Shown here in pieces: positions 1 to 8,032 of a stretch of 27,049 nucleotides of DNA; position 1 is the stretch's first letter, and every line of letters starts with the position of its first letter. The notes beneath the pieces are model-generated. The model worked only from the letters and a program-made list of their open reading frames with translations. It made no database searches and was not told the origin of the DNA. The position numbers and the translations under genes were made by a program. Location of the stretch: assembly GCA_900762325.1 (NCBI GenBank), contig CAAFGG010000013.1, positions 1-27,049 of the forward strand, written 5' to 3'. The DNA comes from an uncultured Collinsella sp. Its GTDB lineage: Bacteria; Actinomycetota; Coriobacteriia; Coriobacteriales; Coriobacteriaceae.

Positions 1-2
1 CG

Positions 3-140
3 GCCGAAGAGGCGTCAGCAGGTCAGTGGGTCATCGTCCCGGCATTCAGCATCAGGGTAGCGCTGCGACGCGGAAATCGCGCGCCGTTGCCGCGCCCCGC
101 AGTGCCCGCTTCCCCCGAGAACAATTATCAGTGCAGGTAG
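3..140 (+). other. Possible 3' end of a gene entering from the left (weak)
   Basis: Frame 3 is open from the window edge to a TAG at 138-140, giving 45 codons, and the stop lies in a small hairpin (GCAGG 133-137, CCTGC 145-149) followed by GGTTTT that could be a weak terminator. The translated tail is Arg/Pro rich and I recognise no family. The other frames also stay open for some distance in this GC-rich stretch, so this may be chance. The rest of 141-254 shows no gene; it holds a short GCCAC-TTTC-GTGGC hairpin at 206-219, downstream of the ECF operon. Confidence 0.15.
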
Positions 141-254
141 AGCGCCTGCGGTTTTCCATAAAACGTGCTTGTGCTTGGGGGTATCGGGTTAAACGTAGTA
201 GATAGGCCACTTTCGTGGCGAGCGCCCTCACAAGTAGTGGGGACGCTCGGGGGC

Positions 255-968
255 CTACAGTCCGTATTTTACGACCACTCGGTTGATGCGGCGGCACCAG
301 GGTTTGTACAGGGCGACCAAAAACACGCAGGTCGCCAGGCCGTGCATGATGTCGAACGGCACCGCCGTAGCCAGACGCGCCACGGCGCCCGCCCAGGTGA
401 TCGGCTGCACAAAACCGATGATGTCATACGCGTTTATCACCACGCCGTACAGCAGGGCCGAGGCAAAGCCGTACGCAAGTAATACCGGCATGCGCACGGT
501 TCCATCCGCACGGTCGAACGCACCGGCGTTTGCCAGAGCACCGCCAACATAGCCAACGAGCCCCCAGGCATACATCTGCCACGGCGTCCACATGCCTTGC
601 CCAAAAAAGAAATTGCTGGTCAGAGCTGCCAACGCTCCGACCATAAAGCCGTTGCGCCGTCCAAGCGTCGCGCCCGCGATAATAGCGATCGCGCTCACGG
701 GCTTAAAGTCGGGGATGGGACCGAACAATATGCGCCCCGCCGCGGCAAGCGCCGCCAGCACCAGCGTGGGCATAATCTGACGCAGGCCCGGGCGCGACGC
801 CTCGTAGCCCGCAAAGAACAGCGCGAGCACCAGCGCCACCACAACCAGCATGGCAAGCGCCGCTTGCTCGATGCCCGCCACCAGCGCAGCAGTCATCACC
901 ACCGGCACCGCCAACAGCAGCGGAATCTCCAATTTTGCGAGCAAGCGCGAGGCGCGATGATCCGTCAT
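255..968 (-). CDS. ECF transporter S component (substrate-binding membrane protein)
   Basis: A 237-residue, very hydrophobic protein with about six membrane segments. The stretch around residues 81-140, including GPIPDFKPVSAI (83-94), an SNFFFGQGMWTPWQ region (118-131) and a Gly-rich helix, is typical of ECF-type S components, which capture a vitamin or metal and hand it to the EcfT/EcfA module. The start is the ATG at 968, 4 nt after the stop of the fused ATPase gene; a longer in-frame reading to 1031 overlaps the ATPase gene and is unlikely. It is the last gene of the EcfT-ATPase-S operon, so the module is probably dedicated (group I). The fold is confident. The substrate cannot be read from sequence; this subtype is often listed simply as ECF S component, and cobalamin or another vitamin is only a guess. 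No riboswitch was seen upstream of the operon. Confidence 0.85.
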   Translation of the reverse strand: MTDHRASRLLAKLEIPLLLAVPVVMTAALVAGIEQAALAMLVVVALVLALFFAGYEASRPGLRQIMPTLVLAALAAAGRILFGPIPDFKPVSAIAIIAGATLGRRNGFMVGALAALTSNFFFGQGMWTPWQMYAWGLVGYVGGALANAGAFDRADGTVRMPVLLAYGFASALLYGVVINAYDIIGFVQPITWAGAVARLATAVPFDIMHGLATCVFLVALYKPWCRRINRVVVKYGL

Positions 969-972
969 CCCA

Positions 973-2424
973 TCACGCCCTGTAAAACACGTTGTCGGCA
1001 AAGAAGTCGGCTGGGGGCTCCATGCAGGCAATCTCGCCGTCGAACATCATGGCGACGTCGCCGGATACTTGCTCCGCGAAGTCTAGGTCGTGCGTGGCCA
1101 TGATGACGGTGCCGCCGCCCTGTGCATGGTCGCGCAGGGCGCGGGCGATGATGCGGCGGCTGGCCAGGTCCAAGCCCTTGGTGGGCTCATCGAGCAGCAG
1201 CAGCTCGGGGCCAATCAGCAGCAGCTTTGCCAACGCAAGCAACTGGCGCTGGCCGCCCGAAAGGTCGTACGGATGACGTGCCCCCAAGCCCGCCAACCCC
1301 AAGCCCGCCGCCTGCTCCTGCGCCGCGGCCTCGTCGTATCCGCAGGTCGAAGCCCATTCCATGAGCTCGTCGCGCACCGTCTCGGCGACCAGCAATGCCT
1401 TGGGGTTTTGTGGCAGCAACGCCGCCGAAGCCGCCCCGCGCATCATGCGACCGCGCTGCAGTTTGGCCGTCTTGGCCAGCACCGAGAGCATCGTCGACTT
1501 GCCGCAGCCGTTACCGCCCACAATCGCGTGTACCGCACCAGCCGAAAACGCCACATCGAGCCCGCGCAGCACCCATCCAGCCGCACGGTCGTAGCGAAAC
1601 CAGCCCTCGCGGATAGCCGCCGCACCCGGCGCCGCCCCCTGCGCAGGCTGGCAAGCGTCCGAAGCCAAAAGCTCCTCGCGCCCACCAAAACTTGCGAGCT
1701 CAGCCACTTTGCGAACGCGGCCGCCCTCAATCCGATACGCGCACGTCGCGTACTCGAGCATCTGGCGCGGCTGGTGCGTTGCCACGACCACCGTGCAGCC
1801 CAGCTCACGATTCACGCGAAACAGTGCATGCAGAAAATTCTTCTCGGCAACGGGATCCAGCTGGGACGTGGGCTCATCGAGCAGCAGCACACGCGGGCGC
1901 AGCGCCAGAACGGCCGCCAGCGACAGCAGCTGCTTGCGACCACCCGAAAGCGTATCGGTATCGCGGTGGAGCCAATCCTCCAACCCAAAGAAATAGCTAG
2001 TCTCGGCAACACGGCGGCGCATCTCGTCGCGCGACACACCCAGATTTTCCAGGCCAAACGCCATCTCGTGCCATACCGTTTCGCACACGATCTGGTTCTC
2101 GGGATCCTGAAACACGTAGCCCACGCGCTCCGCCGATGCCCGCACATCCATGTCGGCAACGTTCTCGCCCAGCACGCGCAGCTCGCCAGCGAGCTCGCCC
2201 GCCGGGGCGATCTCGGGTTTGAGCAACGAGAGCAGTGTCGACTTACCCGACCCGGTACCGCCAACAAGCAGCGCAAACGCACCTTGGGGAACAGACCAGT
2301 CGAGCCCCTCGAGCACCGGCGCAGCAGCACCGGGGTAGGCGAAGCTCAAGCCCCGTACCTCAATCGCCGGCACATCCGAATCGCACGCCGCGTCCGACAC
2401 CGAGTCCCTATCCAACCGAGCCAT
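973..2424 (-). CDS. ECF transporter ATPase, two ABC domains fused in one chain
   Basis: 483 residues carrying two complete ABC ATPase domains, which supply both EcfA and EcfA' activities of an energy-coupling-factor importer. Domain 1: Walker A GGTGSGKST (55-63), Q-loop FQDPENQ (105-111), signature LSGGRKQ (159-165), Walker B LLLDEPTSQLD (180-190), switch His about 217. Domain 2: Walker A GGNGCGKST (303-311), signature LSGGQRQ (388-394), Walker B LLLLDEPTKGLD (408-419), switch His about 445. All ATPase motifs are intact in both halves. The linker (about 250-272) is Ala/Gly rich. The ATG at 2424 overlaps the EcfT stop by one base, and the S-component gene starts 4 nt downstream, so all three are translationally coupled. 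The ATP-binding halves act on the cytoplasmic face, docking to EcfT. Fused forms are known in Actinobacteria and Firmicutes. Confidence 0.92.
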   Translation of the reverse strand: MARLDRDSVSDAACDSDVPAIEVRGLSFAYPGAAAPVLEGLDWSVPQGAFALLVGGTGSGKSTLLSLLKPEIAPAGELAGELRVLGENVADMDVRASAERVGYVFQDPENQIVCETVWHEMAFGLENLGVSRDEMRRRVAETSYFFGLEDWLHRDTDTLSGGRKQLLSLAAVLALRPRVLLLDEPTSQLDPVAEKNFLHALFRVNRELGCTVVVATHQPRQMLEYATCAYRIEGGRVRKVAELASFGGREELLASDACQPAQGAAPGAAAIREGWFRYDRAAGWVLRGLDVAFSAGAVHAIVGGNGCGKSTMLSVLAKTAKLQRGRMMRGAASAALLPQNPKALLVAETVRDELMEWASTCGYDEAAAQEQAAGLGLAGLGARHPYDLSGGQRQLLALAKLLLIGPELLLLDEPTKGLDLASRRIIARALRDHAQGGGTVIMATHDLDFAEQVSGDVAMMFDGEIACMEPPADFFADNVFYRA

Positions 2425-3317
2425 CAGCCAAACCTCTTCTCGTCAATCGCGCACAGCACGCAAGGCAGCACCATCCAGGCAGCGTATACAACATAGCCCG
2501 GCCATGGCGCCGGCACCGAGAGCTGCGGGTAAAACGAATACTGCGTCGTCGCGGTCCACGCCACCGCCACGGCAACCACGCCAAACAACGCCAGCCCCGC
2601 CAGCGCAACAACATCGCCGCGCCCCAGCCGATACCGCGCATACGTCGTACGACGAGACACGGCACCCCATCCGCGCGAGCGCATGGCGTCCGCACGCTCA
2701 AGCGAATCTTCCAAACCCCAGCCCATCAGCACGCTCGACGCCCGCAAGCGCGAGCGCACAGGATCGGTGGGCGCGCGCCCCGGCACATCAATCGCATCCT
2801 GCACCGCCAACACGGTGCGGCCGCGGCGTAAAAACTGCGGGATCAGCCGCATGCACATCGAGATCATGAGCGCGATTACCGGCGCGGCGTTACCTAGCAG
2901 CGCGAGCACCTTGTCGTATTCGAGCATCGACGCCGCGGCCTCAAACCACAGCACGCTCGCCACAAACAGCCCGCCCATGCACAGGCCGTACACCATGCTC
3001 TCCAAATACACCGCGCGCATGCCAATGCGGAACAGCTCCGTCGAGCCCGAGGCGCTAAACAGCGGATTAACCAGCGCGATAATCAAAATCACCGGCAGCT
3101 GCCAGCGCAGCGCACCCAACGTACGGGCAGCCCCGCGCGTCGCAAATCCATACGCCAGCCCGCCCGCGAGCGACAGCGCGATCAACACCGGTTGCATCGA
3201 GAACATGGTGAGCCCCAGCGTCAGCACTATATAGAGCGCCGGCACCGCCGGATGCGACATCGAGAATGCCGCCATGGGCTCGGCGCCCGAATCCTCTCGC
3301 ATGTTGTCCATAGGCAC
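2424..3317 (-). CDS. ECF transporter T component (EcfT-type transmembrane protein)
   Basis: 297 residues with several membrane helices (about 26-60, 72-90, 105-130, 140-160, and two near the C terminus). The cytoplasmic coupling helix ends in ERADAMRSRGWG (207-218), matching the Ala-Arg-Ser/Gly signature with which EcfT contacts the ATPase grooves. It is first in the ECF operon and overlaps the ATPase start by one base. The start is uncertain: the GTG at 3317 has a GGGAG 7 nt upstream, while the ATG at 3311, two codons later, has a G-run 5 nt upstream. Upstream (3318-3510) there is only the divergent intergenic space to glmU; short open frames there have no ribosome site or family resemblance. 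Confidence 0.9.
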   Translation of the reverse strand: MPMDNMREDSGAEPMAAFSMSHPAVPALYIVLTLGLTMFSMQPVLIALSLAGGLAYGFATRGAARTLGALRWQLPVILIIALVNPLFSASGSTELFRIGMRAVYLESMVYGLCMGGLFVASVLWFEAAASMLEYDKVLALLGNAAPVIALMISMCMRLIPQFLRRGRTVLAVQDAIDVPGRAPTDPVRSRLRASSVLMGWGLEDSLERADAMRSRGWGAVSRRTTYARYRLGRGDVVALAGLALFGVVAVAVAWTATTQYSFYPQLSVPAPWPGYVVYAAWMVLPCVLCAIDEKRFG

Positions 3318-3510
3318 CCCCGCTCTCCCGCCAAATCACCGATGCCGCAGCGCCGCCAACACCGTCCGCAAGCAGCGCCAACGCCATGCCGCCGGCGCAA
3401 ACCTCGACCGCCGCAGGCCAATCGTTACGCGCTCATCATATGCCTGCGGTATCATATTGCGCCGTGTATCGTTTCCAAACACACGTCTCTATAACGTAAC
3501 AGGAGATCAC

Positions 3511-4923
3511 ATGGACGCAACCGCAATTATCCTCGCCGCCGGCGAGGGCACTCGCATGAAGTCGAACCACTGCAAGGTTTCTCACAAGATCCTGGGCAAG
3601 CCCATGGTTCAGTGGATCGTCGACGCCACCATCAAGGCCGGCTGCAGCCGCGTCGTGGTCGTCATCGGCAGCCACGCCGACGAGATGCGCGCCCTTATCG
3701 ACGGCGCCTATGCCGACAGCGCCACCAAGGTCGAGTGCGTCGAGCAGACCGAGCGCCTGGGCACCGGCCACGCCGTAAAGGTCGCGCTCGAGGCCTGCGA
3801 CATCGCTGAGGGCCCGGTCGTCGTGCTCAACGGCGATCTGCCGCTCATCACCGCCGACACCGTCGCCAAGTTCGCGCAGACCGTCGCCACCGGCGAGCTC
3901 GCCTGCACCGTCATGACCATGACCCCGCCCGACCCCTTCGGCTACGGCCGCATCGATCTGGGCGCCGACGGTCAGATCGAGCGCATCATCGAGCAGAAGG
4001 ACTGCACGCCCGAGCAGGCCGCCTCGCTGCTGGAGTGCAACGCCGGCTGCTACGCCTTCGACGGCGCGCAGCTCGCCGCCCACATTAACGAGATCGGCAA
4101 CGACAACGCGCAGTCCGAGTACTACCTGCCCGACATGCTCGAGATCCTCAAAGGCCACGGCCAGGCGGTCTCCATCTTCCACTGCGACGACTACCGCGAC
4201 GGTCTGGGTGTCAACAGCCGCATCCAGCTCGCGCAGCTCACCGCCATCGCACGCGACCGCATCAACGAGCATTGGATGGCCGAGGGCGTCACCTTCATCG
4301 ACCCCACGCAGGCTTGGATCGGCCCCGATGCCACCATCGGCCGCGACACCATCGTGTGGCCGCAGACGCATCTGATCGGCCACGTCACCGTGGGCGAGGA
4401 GTGCCAGCTCGGCCCCAACAGCCGCCTCACCGACACCACCGTCGGCAGCGGCTGCGTCATCGATGAGACCATCGCCATCGAGGCCGTCATCGAAAACGGC
4501 GTCGACTGTGGCCCGCGTGCCTACCTGCGCCCCGGCACTCACATGCTCGACGGCTCCAAGGCCGGCACGCACGTGGAGATCAAGAAGTCCACGATCGGCG
4601 AGGGCTCCAAGGTGCCGCACCTGTCCTACATCGGCGACACCACCATGGGCACCGGCGTCAACGTGGGCGCGGGTTCCATCACCTGCAACTACGACGGCGT
4701 CCACAAGCACAAGACCGTCATTGGTAACGACGCCTTCATCGGCTCCGACACCATGATGGTCGCGCCCGCCCAGATCGGCGACGGCGCACTCGTGGCAGCA
4801 GGCTCCGTCATCACCGAGCCGGTGCCGGCCGATGCCCTTGGCCTGGGCCGCGCCCGCCAGGTGAATATTGAGGGCTGGGCTGCCGATTATCGCCGCCGTC
4901 TGCACGAGGACGACGAGGTATAA
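3511..4923 (+). CDS. glmU: Bifunctional UDP-GlcNAc pyrophosphorylase / glucosamine-1-P N-acetyltransferase
   Basis: A 470-residue cytoplasmic enzyme making UDP-N-acetylglucosamine for peptidoglycan: the C-terminal domain acetylates glucosamine-1-P with acetyl-CoA, and the N-terminal domain couples the product to UTP. The nucleotidyltransferase signature LAAGEGTRMKS is at 8-18 and LNGDLPL follows near residue 105. The C-terminal half is a left-handed beta helix of hexapeptide repeats ending in the acetyl-transfer site, with VPHLSYIGDT (His about 370) and the VNVGAGSITCNYDG block. Length is normal for the family. The ATG at 3511 follows AGGAG (3501-3505) at a good distance; an upstream in-frame extension to 3274 has no support. 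A TATCAT hexamer at 3450-3455 is a possible -10. It is followed by a strong terminator, then prs, the pairing (glmU-prs) seen in many Gram-positives. Confidence 0.96.
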   Translation: MDATAIILAAGEGTRMKSNHCKVSHKILGKPMVQWIVDATIKAGCSRVVVVIGSHADEMRALIDGAYADSATKVECVEQTERLGTGHAVKVALEACDIAEGPVVVLNGDLPLITADTVAKFAQTVATGELACTVMTMTPPDPFGYGRIDLGADGQIERIIEQKDCTPEQAASLLECNAGCYAFDGAQLAAHINEIGNDNAQSEYYLPDMLEILKGHGQAVSIFHCDDYRDGLGVNSRIQLAQLTAIARDRINEHWMAEGVTFIDPTQAWIGPDATIGRDTIVWPQTHLIGHVTVGEECQLGPNSRLTDTTVGSGCVIDETIAIEAVIENGVDCGPRAYLRPGTHMLDGSKAGTHVEIKKSTIGEGSKVPHLSYIGDTTMGTGVNVGAGSITCNYDGVHKHKTVIGNDAFIGSDTMMVAPAQIGDGALVAAGSVITEPVPADALGLGRARQVNIEGWAADYRRRLHEDDEV

Positions 4924-4938
4924 CGTTTTACCAAGCAC

Positions 4939-4972
4939 AAAAGGAGCTGTTCCATGGGGACGGCTCCTTTTT
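4939..4972 (+). terminator. Rho-independent terminator after glmU
   Basis: Arms AAAAGGAGC (4939-4947) and GCTCCTTTT (4963-4971) pair, with an inner TTCC/GGGA pairing and a T-rich end. It lies 16 nt after the glmU stop, so prs probably has its own promoter in 4973-5100 (TACAAT at 5064-5069 is a possible -10 without a good -35). Confidence 0.85.
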
Positions 4973-5115
4973 CTATCGTGACCTGCGCGACCGGATGAGT
5001 GGTCGGTTCGTGTCCGTTGACGGTAAAGACGTTATCAGGACTCGATAAACCCCGTCGCGCGGTTACAATGCAACAAGGCATCTATATGGCATTCGATGTA
5101 TAAAGGAGAAGGGTA

Positions 5116-6102
5116 ATGCCGATTAATGATCCCGAGAAGTCGGAGAATATGCGCAAGTCCATCCGCGTGTATTCCGGTTCCTCCAACCGTCCCCTCGCTC
5201 AGAAGATCGCTGAGTACCTTGGGGTCGAGCTTTCGGGCCTTACGCTTAAGCAGTTCGCCAACGGTGAGATTTACGCCCGCTACGACGAGACCGTCCGCGG
5301 CGCCGACGTCTTCCTGATTCAGTCCGTGGCCGGCGGCAACGTCAACGACATGCTCATGGAGCTGCTCATCGCCACCGACGCTGCCAAGCGCGCATCCGCT
5401 CGCTCCATCACCGCCGTCATCACCCACTACGGTTACGCCCGCCAGGATCGCAAGGCCGGCCCGCGCGAGCCCATCACCGCCCGCCTCGTCGCCAACCTGC
5501 TCGAGCGCGCCGGCGTCAACCGCATCATCACCCTCGACCTGCACCAGGGTCAGATCCAGGGCTTCTTCGATATCCCGGTTAACCACCTGTCCGCACTGCC
5601 GCTGTTTGGCCAGTACTACAACGACATGCACTTCGACACCGACAACCTGGTCGTCGTCTCCCCCGATGTGGGCCGCGCCAAGGCCGCCAAGAAGCTGTCC
5701 GACATGCTTGGCTGCGACCTGGCCATCGCCCACAAGGGTCGTCCGCGCCACAACGCCGCCGAGGTCATGGGCATCATCGGTGACATCAAGGGCAAGACCT
5801 GCATCATCAACGACGACATGATCGACACCGCTGGCACCCTGTGCGCCAACGTCAAGGAGCTCAAGGCCATGGGCGCCGGCGACATCTACGTGTGCGCCAC
5901 CCACGGCATCTTCTCCGGCCCGGCTATCGAGCGCCTCAACGACGCCCCCATCGTCGAGTGCGTCGTCACCGACGCCATCCCCGTCGAGGTCGGCGGCAAG
6001 ATCAAGACCATCTCGGTCGCCGAGGAGTTCGCTCAGGCCATCTCCGCCGTTTACCACGAGGAGCCCGTCTCCACGCTCGTCGGCGGCGACTTCGCGCTGT
6101 AA
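5116..6102 (+). CDS. prs: Ribose-phosphate pyrophosphokinase (PRPP synthetase)
   Basis: A 328-residue class I PRPP synthetase, which transfers pyrophosphate from ATP to ribose-5-phosphate to make PRPP for purine, pyrimidine, His and Trp synthesis. Features: the conserved FANGEIYARYDETVRG block (about 47-62), YGYARQDRK (ATP-binding and flexible-loop region, about 110-118), LDLHQGQIQGFFDIPV, and the PRPP loop NDDMIDTAGTL (about 232-242). Length is standard. The ATG at 5116 has AAAGGAG 7 nt upstream; an internal Met at codon 12 would still leave a normal protein. It supplies the substrate for PurF, encoded further right in the window. A perfect terminator follows. Confidence 0.96.
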   Translation: MPINDPEKSENMRKSIRVYSGSSNRPLAQKIAEYLGVELSGLTLKQFANGEIYARYDETVRGADVFLIQSVAGGNVNDMLMELLIATDAAKRASARSITAVITHYGYARQDRKAGPREPITARLVANLLERAGVNRIITLDLHQGQIQGFFDIPVNHLSALPLFGQYYNDMHFDTDNLVVVSPDVGRAKAAKKLSDMLGCDLAIAHKGRPRHNAAEVMGIIGDIKGKTCIINDDMIDTAGTLCANVKELKAMGAGDIYVCATHGIFSGPAIERLNDAPIVECVVTDAIPVEVGGKIKTISVAEEFAQAISAVYHEEPVSTLVGGDFAL

Positions 6103-6136
6103 TCTGCGGCACATCGCATCATCTTCGATGTTTTTT

Positions 6137-6168
6137 AAGGGTCGGAAGCATACTTCCGACCCTTTTTC
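6137..6168 (+). terminator. Strong rho-independent terminator after prs
   Basis: A 12-bp perfect stem (6137-6148 with 6153-6164), CATA loop, and a TTTTT run ending at 6167. It lies 34 nt after the prs stop and marks the boundary between the housekeeping block and the atypical repeat island. Confidence 0.92.
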
Positions 6169-6174
6169 TATTCC

Positions 6175-6407
6175 TCGTCAACCTGCCCTGGACAGTTAGT
6201 TCAGATACGTATTTATTTAAAGCCCCGAAGGGCCGTTCGGAGCTTTCTGAGCTCCCCGACGGACGCCATGCCGCCCAAAACTCATCGTTTTCGAGCATTA
6301 CCGCTGCACATTTACCCTCAAATCATCCTCGGAAGCCCTTAGAAACGCCTCGAACGCGCGATGCCTTATACGTATCTGAACCAACTGTCCAGCAGTTGTC
6401 GTCAACC
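6175..6407. repeat. Inverted-repeat element, copy 1 (about 204 bp), with 9-bp flanking direct repeat
   Basis: Ends: CTGGACAGTTAGTTCAGATA at 6188-6207, continuing CGTAT to 6212, and its inverse at 6366-6392 with one internal mismatch (GTTGGTTC versus GTTAGTTC). The pair spans 6188-6392. The 9-mer TCGTCAACC occurs at 6175-6183 and again at 6399-6407, just outside the ends, and could be a target duplication if the true ends lie a few bases further out. The interior holds an unrelated hairpin (GGAGCT 239-244 and AGCTCC 250-255, each plus 6000) and no convincing gene. In 6393-6554 I see no gene, only a 24-codon open frame (6478-6552) without a ribosome site. Confidence 0.7.
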
Positions 6408-6554
6408 CTCGCGGAAGAGCTCGATTTCCCGCAATCCCCTCAACCAATTCCTCCGACTTCATAACACTCAGCCGTTCATGGCGCACAACACCCCACTGAG
6501 CGAAAAGAACGACGCGGCGACCGCGTTTCGCCAACGGCTTAGTACCTTGTAGTT

Positions 6555-7682
6555 ATGACGACCGTGATTTCACATCTCTCCGCCCTCCGCGCGATTCGCC
6601 GCGCACGACGGGCTTACTCTGCGCTTCCGTGGGACTCCATCGACGGCGGACAGCAATCACAAGCTCTGGCTGGCTGCATCCCCAATAATGACGCCATAGA
6701 CTTTGACGCGCTTTCGATGCTCGATGCCTGGAATGAAGACGATTCCGAACTGCTCGATCTTCTCGTTTCAAACGAAGACAACAGACGTCCCGACAAGCGA
6801 CTTCTTCAGCATATTCTCTCTGCCCCGCTTCCCGAAGGGGCGATTATGCACATCGAGGCTGACATCTATGCCACATCCCCTGCCATAACGGCGTTACTGT
6901 GTTCCAAAAATGAATCGGTCGCCAAAACCTTAATGCTTCTCATGGAACTGCTCGGAACGTATTCTCTTCCGCCCGAGGCAACCTACCCCATCGCCTATGA
7001 CGACATCTGGCCCAAGGCCGACACCTTCGAAGCGACGAACGATCTCGATTGCCGGAGCGACCAGTCGGTGACCGAGCAGCAAAATGAAACCCGCTACGAA
7101 CAGGCGCACTACAAATGCGAGCCAGCCACGACCATCGAGGAGCTCGAGGCGATCGCACGGTTCGCAAAAAGCAGCTCATATACCTCGTTTCGCACAGCCG
7201 TCAAACTTGCCCGACCCGGATCTGCATCCCCAGCCGAATCCCTAATGTTTGCTGTTCTCGGAGCGCCCATGCGCTTTGGCGGATTCGGGTGTTGCAGTCT
7301 GCCCATGGGCGGCCTGCTACTCAACTATCGAGTCGACTTCGACGCCCTTGCGGTCAACATGTCCTCGGGCATCCCCTACGCCATCTGCGACTTATATTGC
7401 CCGGCAGCCGGTGTCGACAACGAATACAACGGAATTGGGCATGAGCTTCAAAACGCTCGCATCCACGATGGCAATCGAAATAATGGCCTCAAGGCAATGG
7501 GCATCCACGTCCTGGTTATCAATCGCGACCAAATGAAAGACCTTGTTGCACTCGAAGCCTTCGCCCAAACGATGCATCGACTCGCGGGAGTCCGATTCCG
7601 CTACCGTATCAAGGGATATCGCAAGCGTCAGGCCGCTTGGCTCAACGCTCTGCGGGCCGGAATCGGCCTTGCACCGGTCTAA
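6555..7682 (+). CDS. Putative Vsr/DUF559-like nuclease-fold protein, unknown role
   Basis: 375 residues, not firmly recognised. The C-terminal third looks like the DUF559/Vsr-type PD-(D/E)xK fold: a GSASPAES helix (222-229, Glu 228), Asp 279 in CDLYCP, then VDNEYNGIGHE (287-297), Asp 305, Arg 308 and a GIHVLVIN strand (316-323). In the known family this pattern reads D...EYDG..H....D..R...L...G. Here the usual Asp after EY is Asn 292, so catalysis is uncertain. Residues 1-190 are acidic and featureless, with an Arg-rich start (RAIRRARR, 12-19). In other Actinobacteria such domains often follow an AbiEi-like helix-turn-helix; I cannot see one here. No Shine-Dalgarno precedes the ATG at 6555, so it may be leaderless. 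Base composition is visibly less GC rich than neighbours. It stands alone between two copies of the inverted-repeat element, suggesting a transferred cargo or defence gene. Role inferred only. Confidence 0.6.
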   Translation: MTTVISHLSALRAIRRARRAYSALPWDSIDGGQQSQALAGCIPNNDAIDFDALSMLDAWNEDDSELLDLLVSNEDNRRPDKRLLQHILSAPLPEGAIMHIEADIYATSPAITALLCSKNESVAKTLMLLMELLGTYSLPPEATYPIAYDDIWPKADTFEATNDLDCRSDQSVTEQQNETRYEQAHYKCEPATTIEELEAIARFAKSSSYTSFRTAVKLARPGSASPAESLMFAVLGAPMRFGGFGCCSLPMGGLLLNYRVDFDALAVNMSSGIPYAICDLYCPAAGVDNEYNGIGHELQNARIHDGNRNNGLKAMGIHVLVINRDQMKDLVALEAFAQTMHRLAGVRFRYRIKGYRKRQAAWLNALRAGIGLAPV

Positions 7683-7700
7683 ACGGCGAATCCCCCGTGC

Positions 7701-7936
7701 GCCGTCGAGCAGGGCTGGACAGTTAGTTCAGATACGTATAAATAGACACACTGAATTAGGCTATTTTGCAGTCATCTCTATACCATTCGTCCTATTTTAA
7801 GGCCGGGTAGACTTCAAAACAGCGTCATATGGACTAACTGAAGCGCCAAAAACAATGTCTCGGCATTGAATTGAGCAATTCGAGGCCTCAGATTTATACG
7901 TATCTGAACTAACTGTCCACCTCGACTTTCGACGGC
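7701..7936. repeat. Inverted-repeat element, copy 2 (about 204 bp)
   Basis: The same 28-nt end as copy 1: plus-strand copy at 7716-7743 and a perfect inverse at 7892-7919. The pair spans 7716-7919, almost the same length as copy 1, although the interiors do not match. GCCGTCGA (7701-7708) and its inverse TCGACGGC (7929-7936) extend the inverted repeat. The interior is AT rich and has no gene I can support. Together with copy 1 it brackets the nuclease-fold gene. The end contains the self-complementary ATACGTAT. Confidence 0.75.
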
Positions 7937-7973
7937 CCCCAAACGCACCCAAATAACCTCAATTGCCCACCAT

Positions 7974-8002
7974 TTGACAGCGGCAACAGGGTCGCTCACC
8001 AT
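7974..8002 (+). promoter_or_regulatory. Possible promoter for pth
   Basis: A perfect -35 TTGACA lies at 7974-7979; 17 nt downstream is CACCAT (7997-8002), a poor -10. It sits 30 nt before the pth start, between the repeat element and the gene. Confidence 0.35.
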
Positions 8003-8032
8003 AGCAGGCGACAAATCGACGAAAGGACAAAC

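Noticed and set aside
1090..2496. 468-codon open frame opposite the ECF ATPase
   Set aside because: Antisense shadow; the minus strand carries intact ABC motifs throughout.
3318..3510. Small gene upstream of ecfT on the minus strand
   Set aside because: Open frames are short, cross the ecfT start, and lack ribosome sites; the interval looks like a divergent promoter region.
3436..4938. 500-codon open frame opposite glmU
   Set aside because: An antisense shadow in GC-rich DNA, with repetitive Gly/Asp/Val/Ala composition and no start signal.
6298..6534. Minus-strand small ORF of 78 codons crossing the repeat end
   Set aside because: It starts at TTG without a ribosome site and runs through the repeat; other copies do not share the protein beyond GQLVQIRI.
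6188..7919. Integron attC sites around a cassette
   Set aside because: Ends are 28 nt and conserved without the short RYYYAAC/GTTRRRY core sites, and no integrase is in the window.
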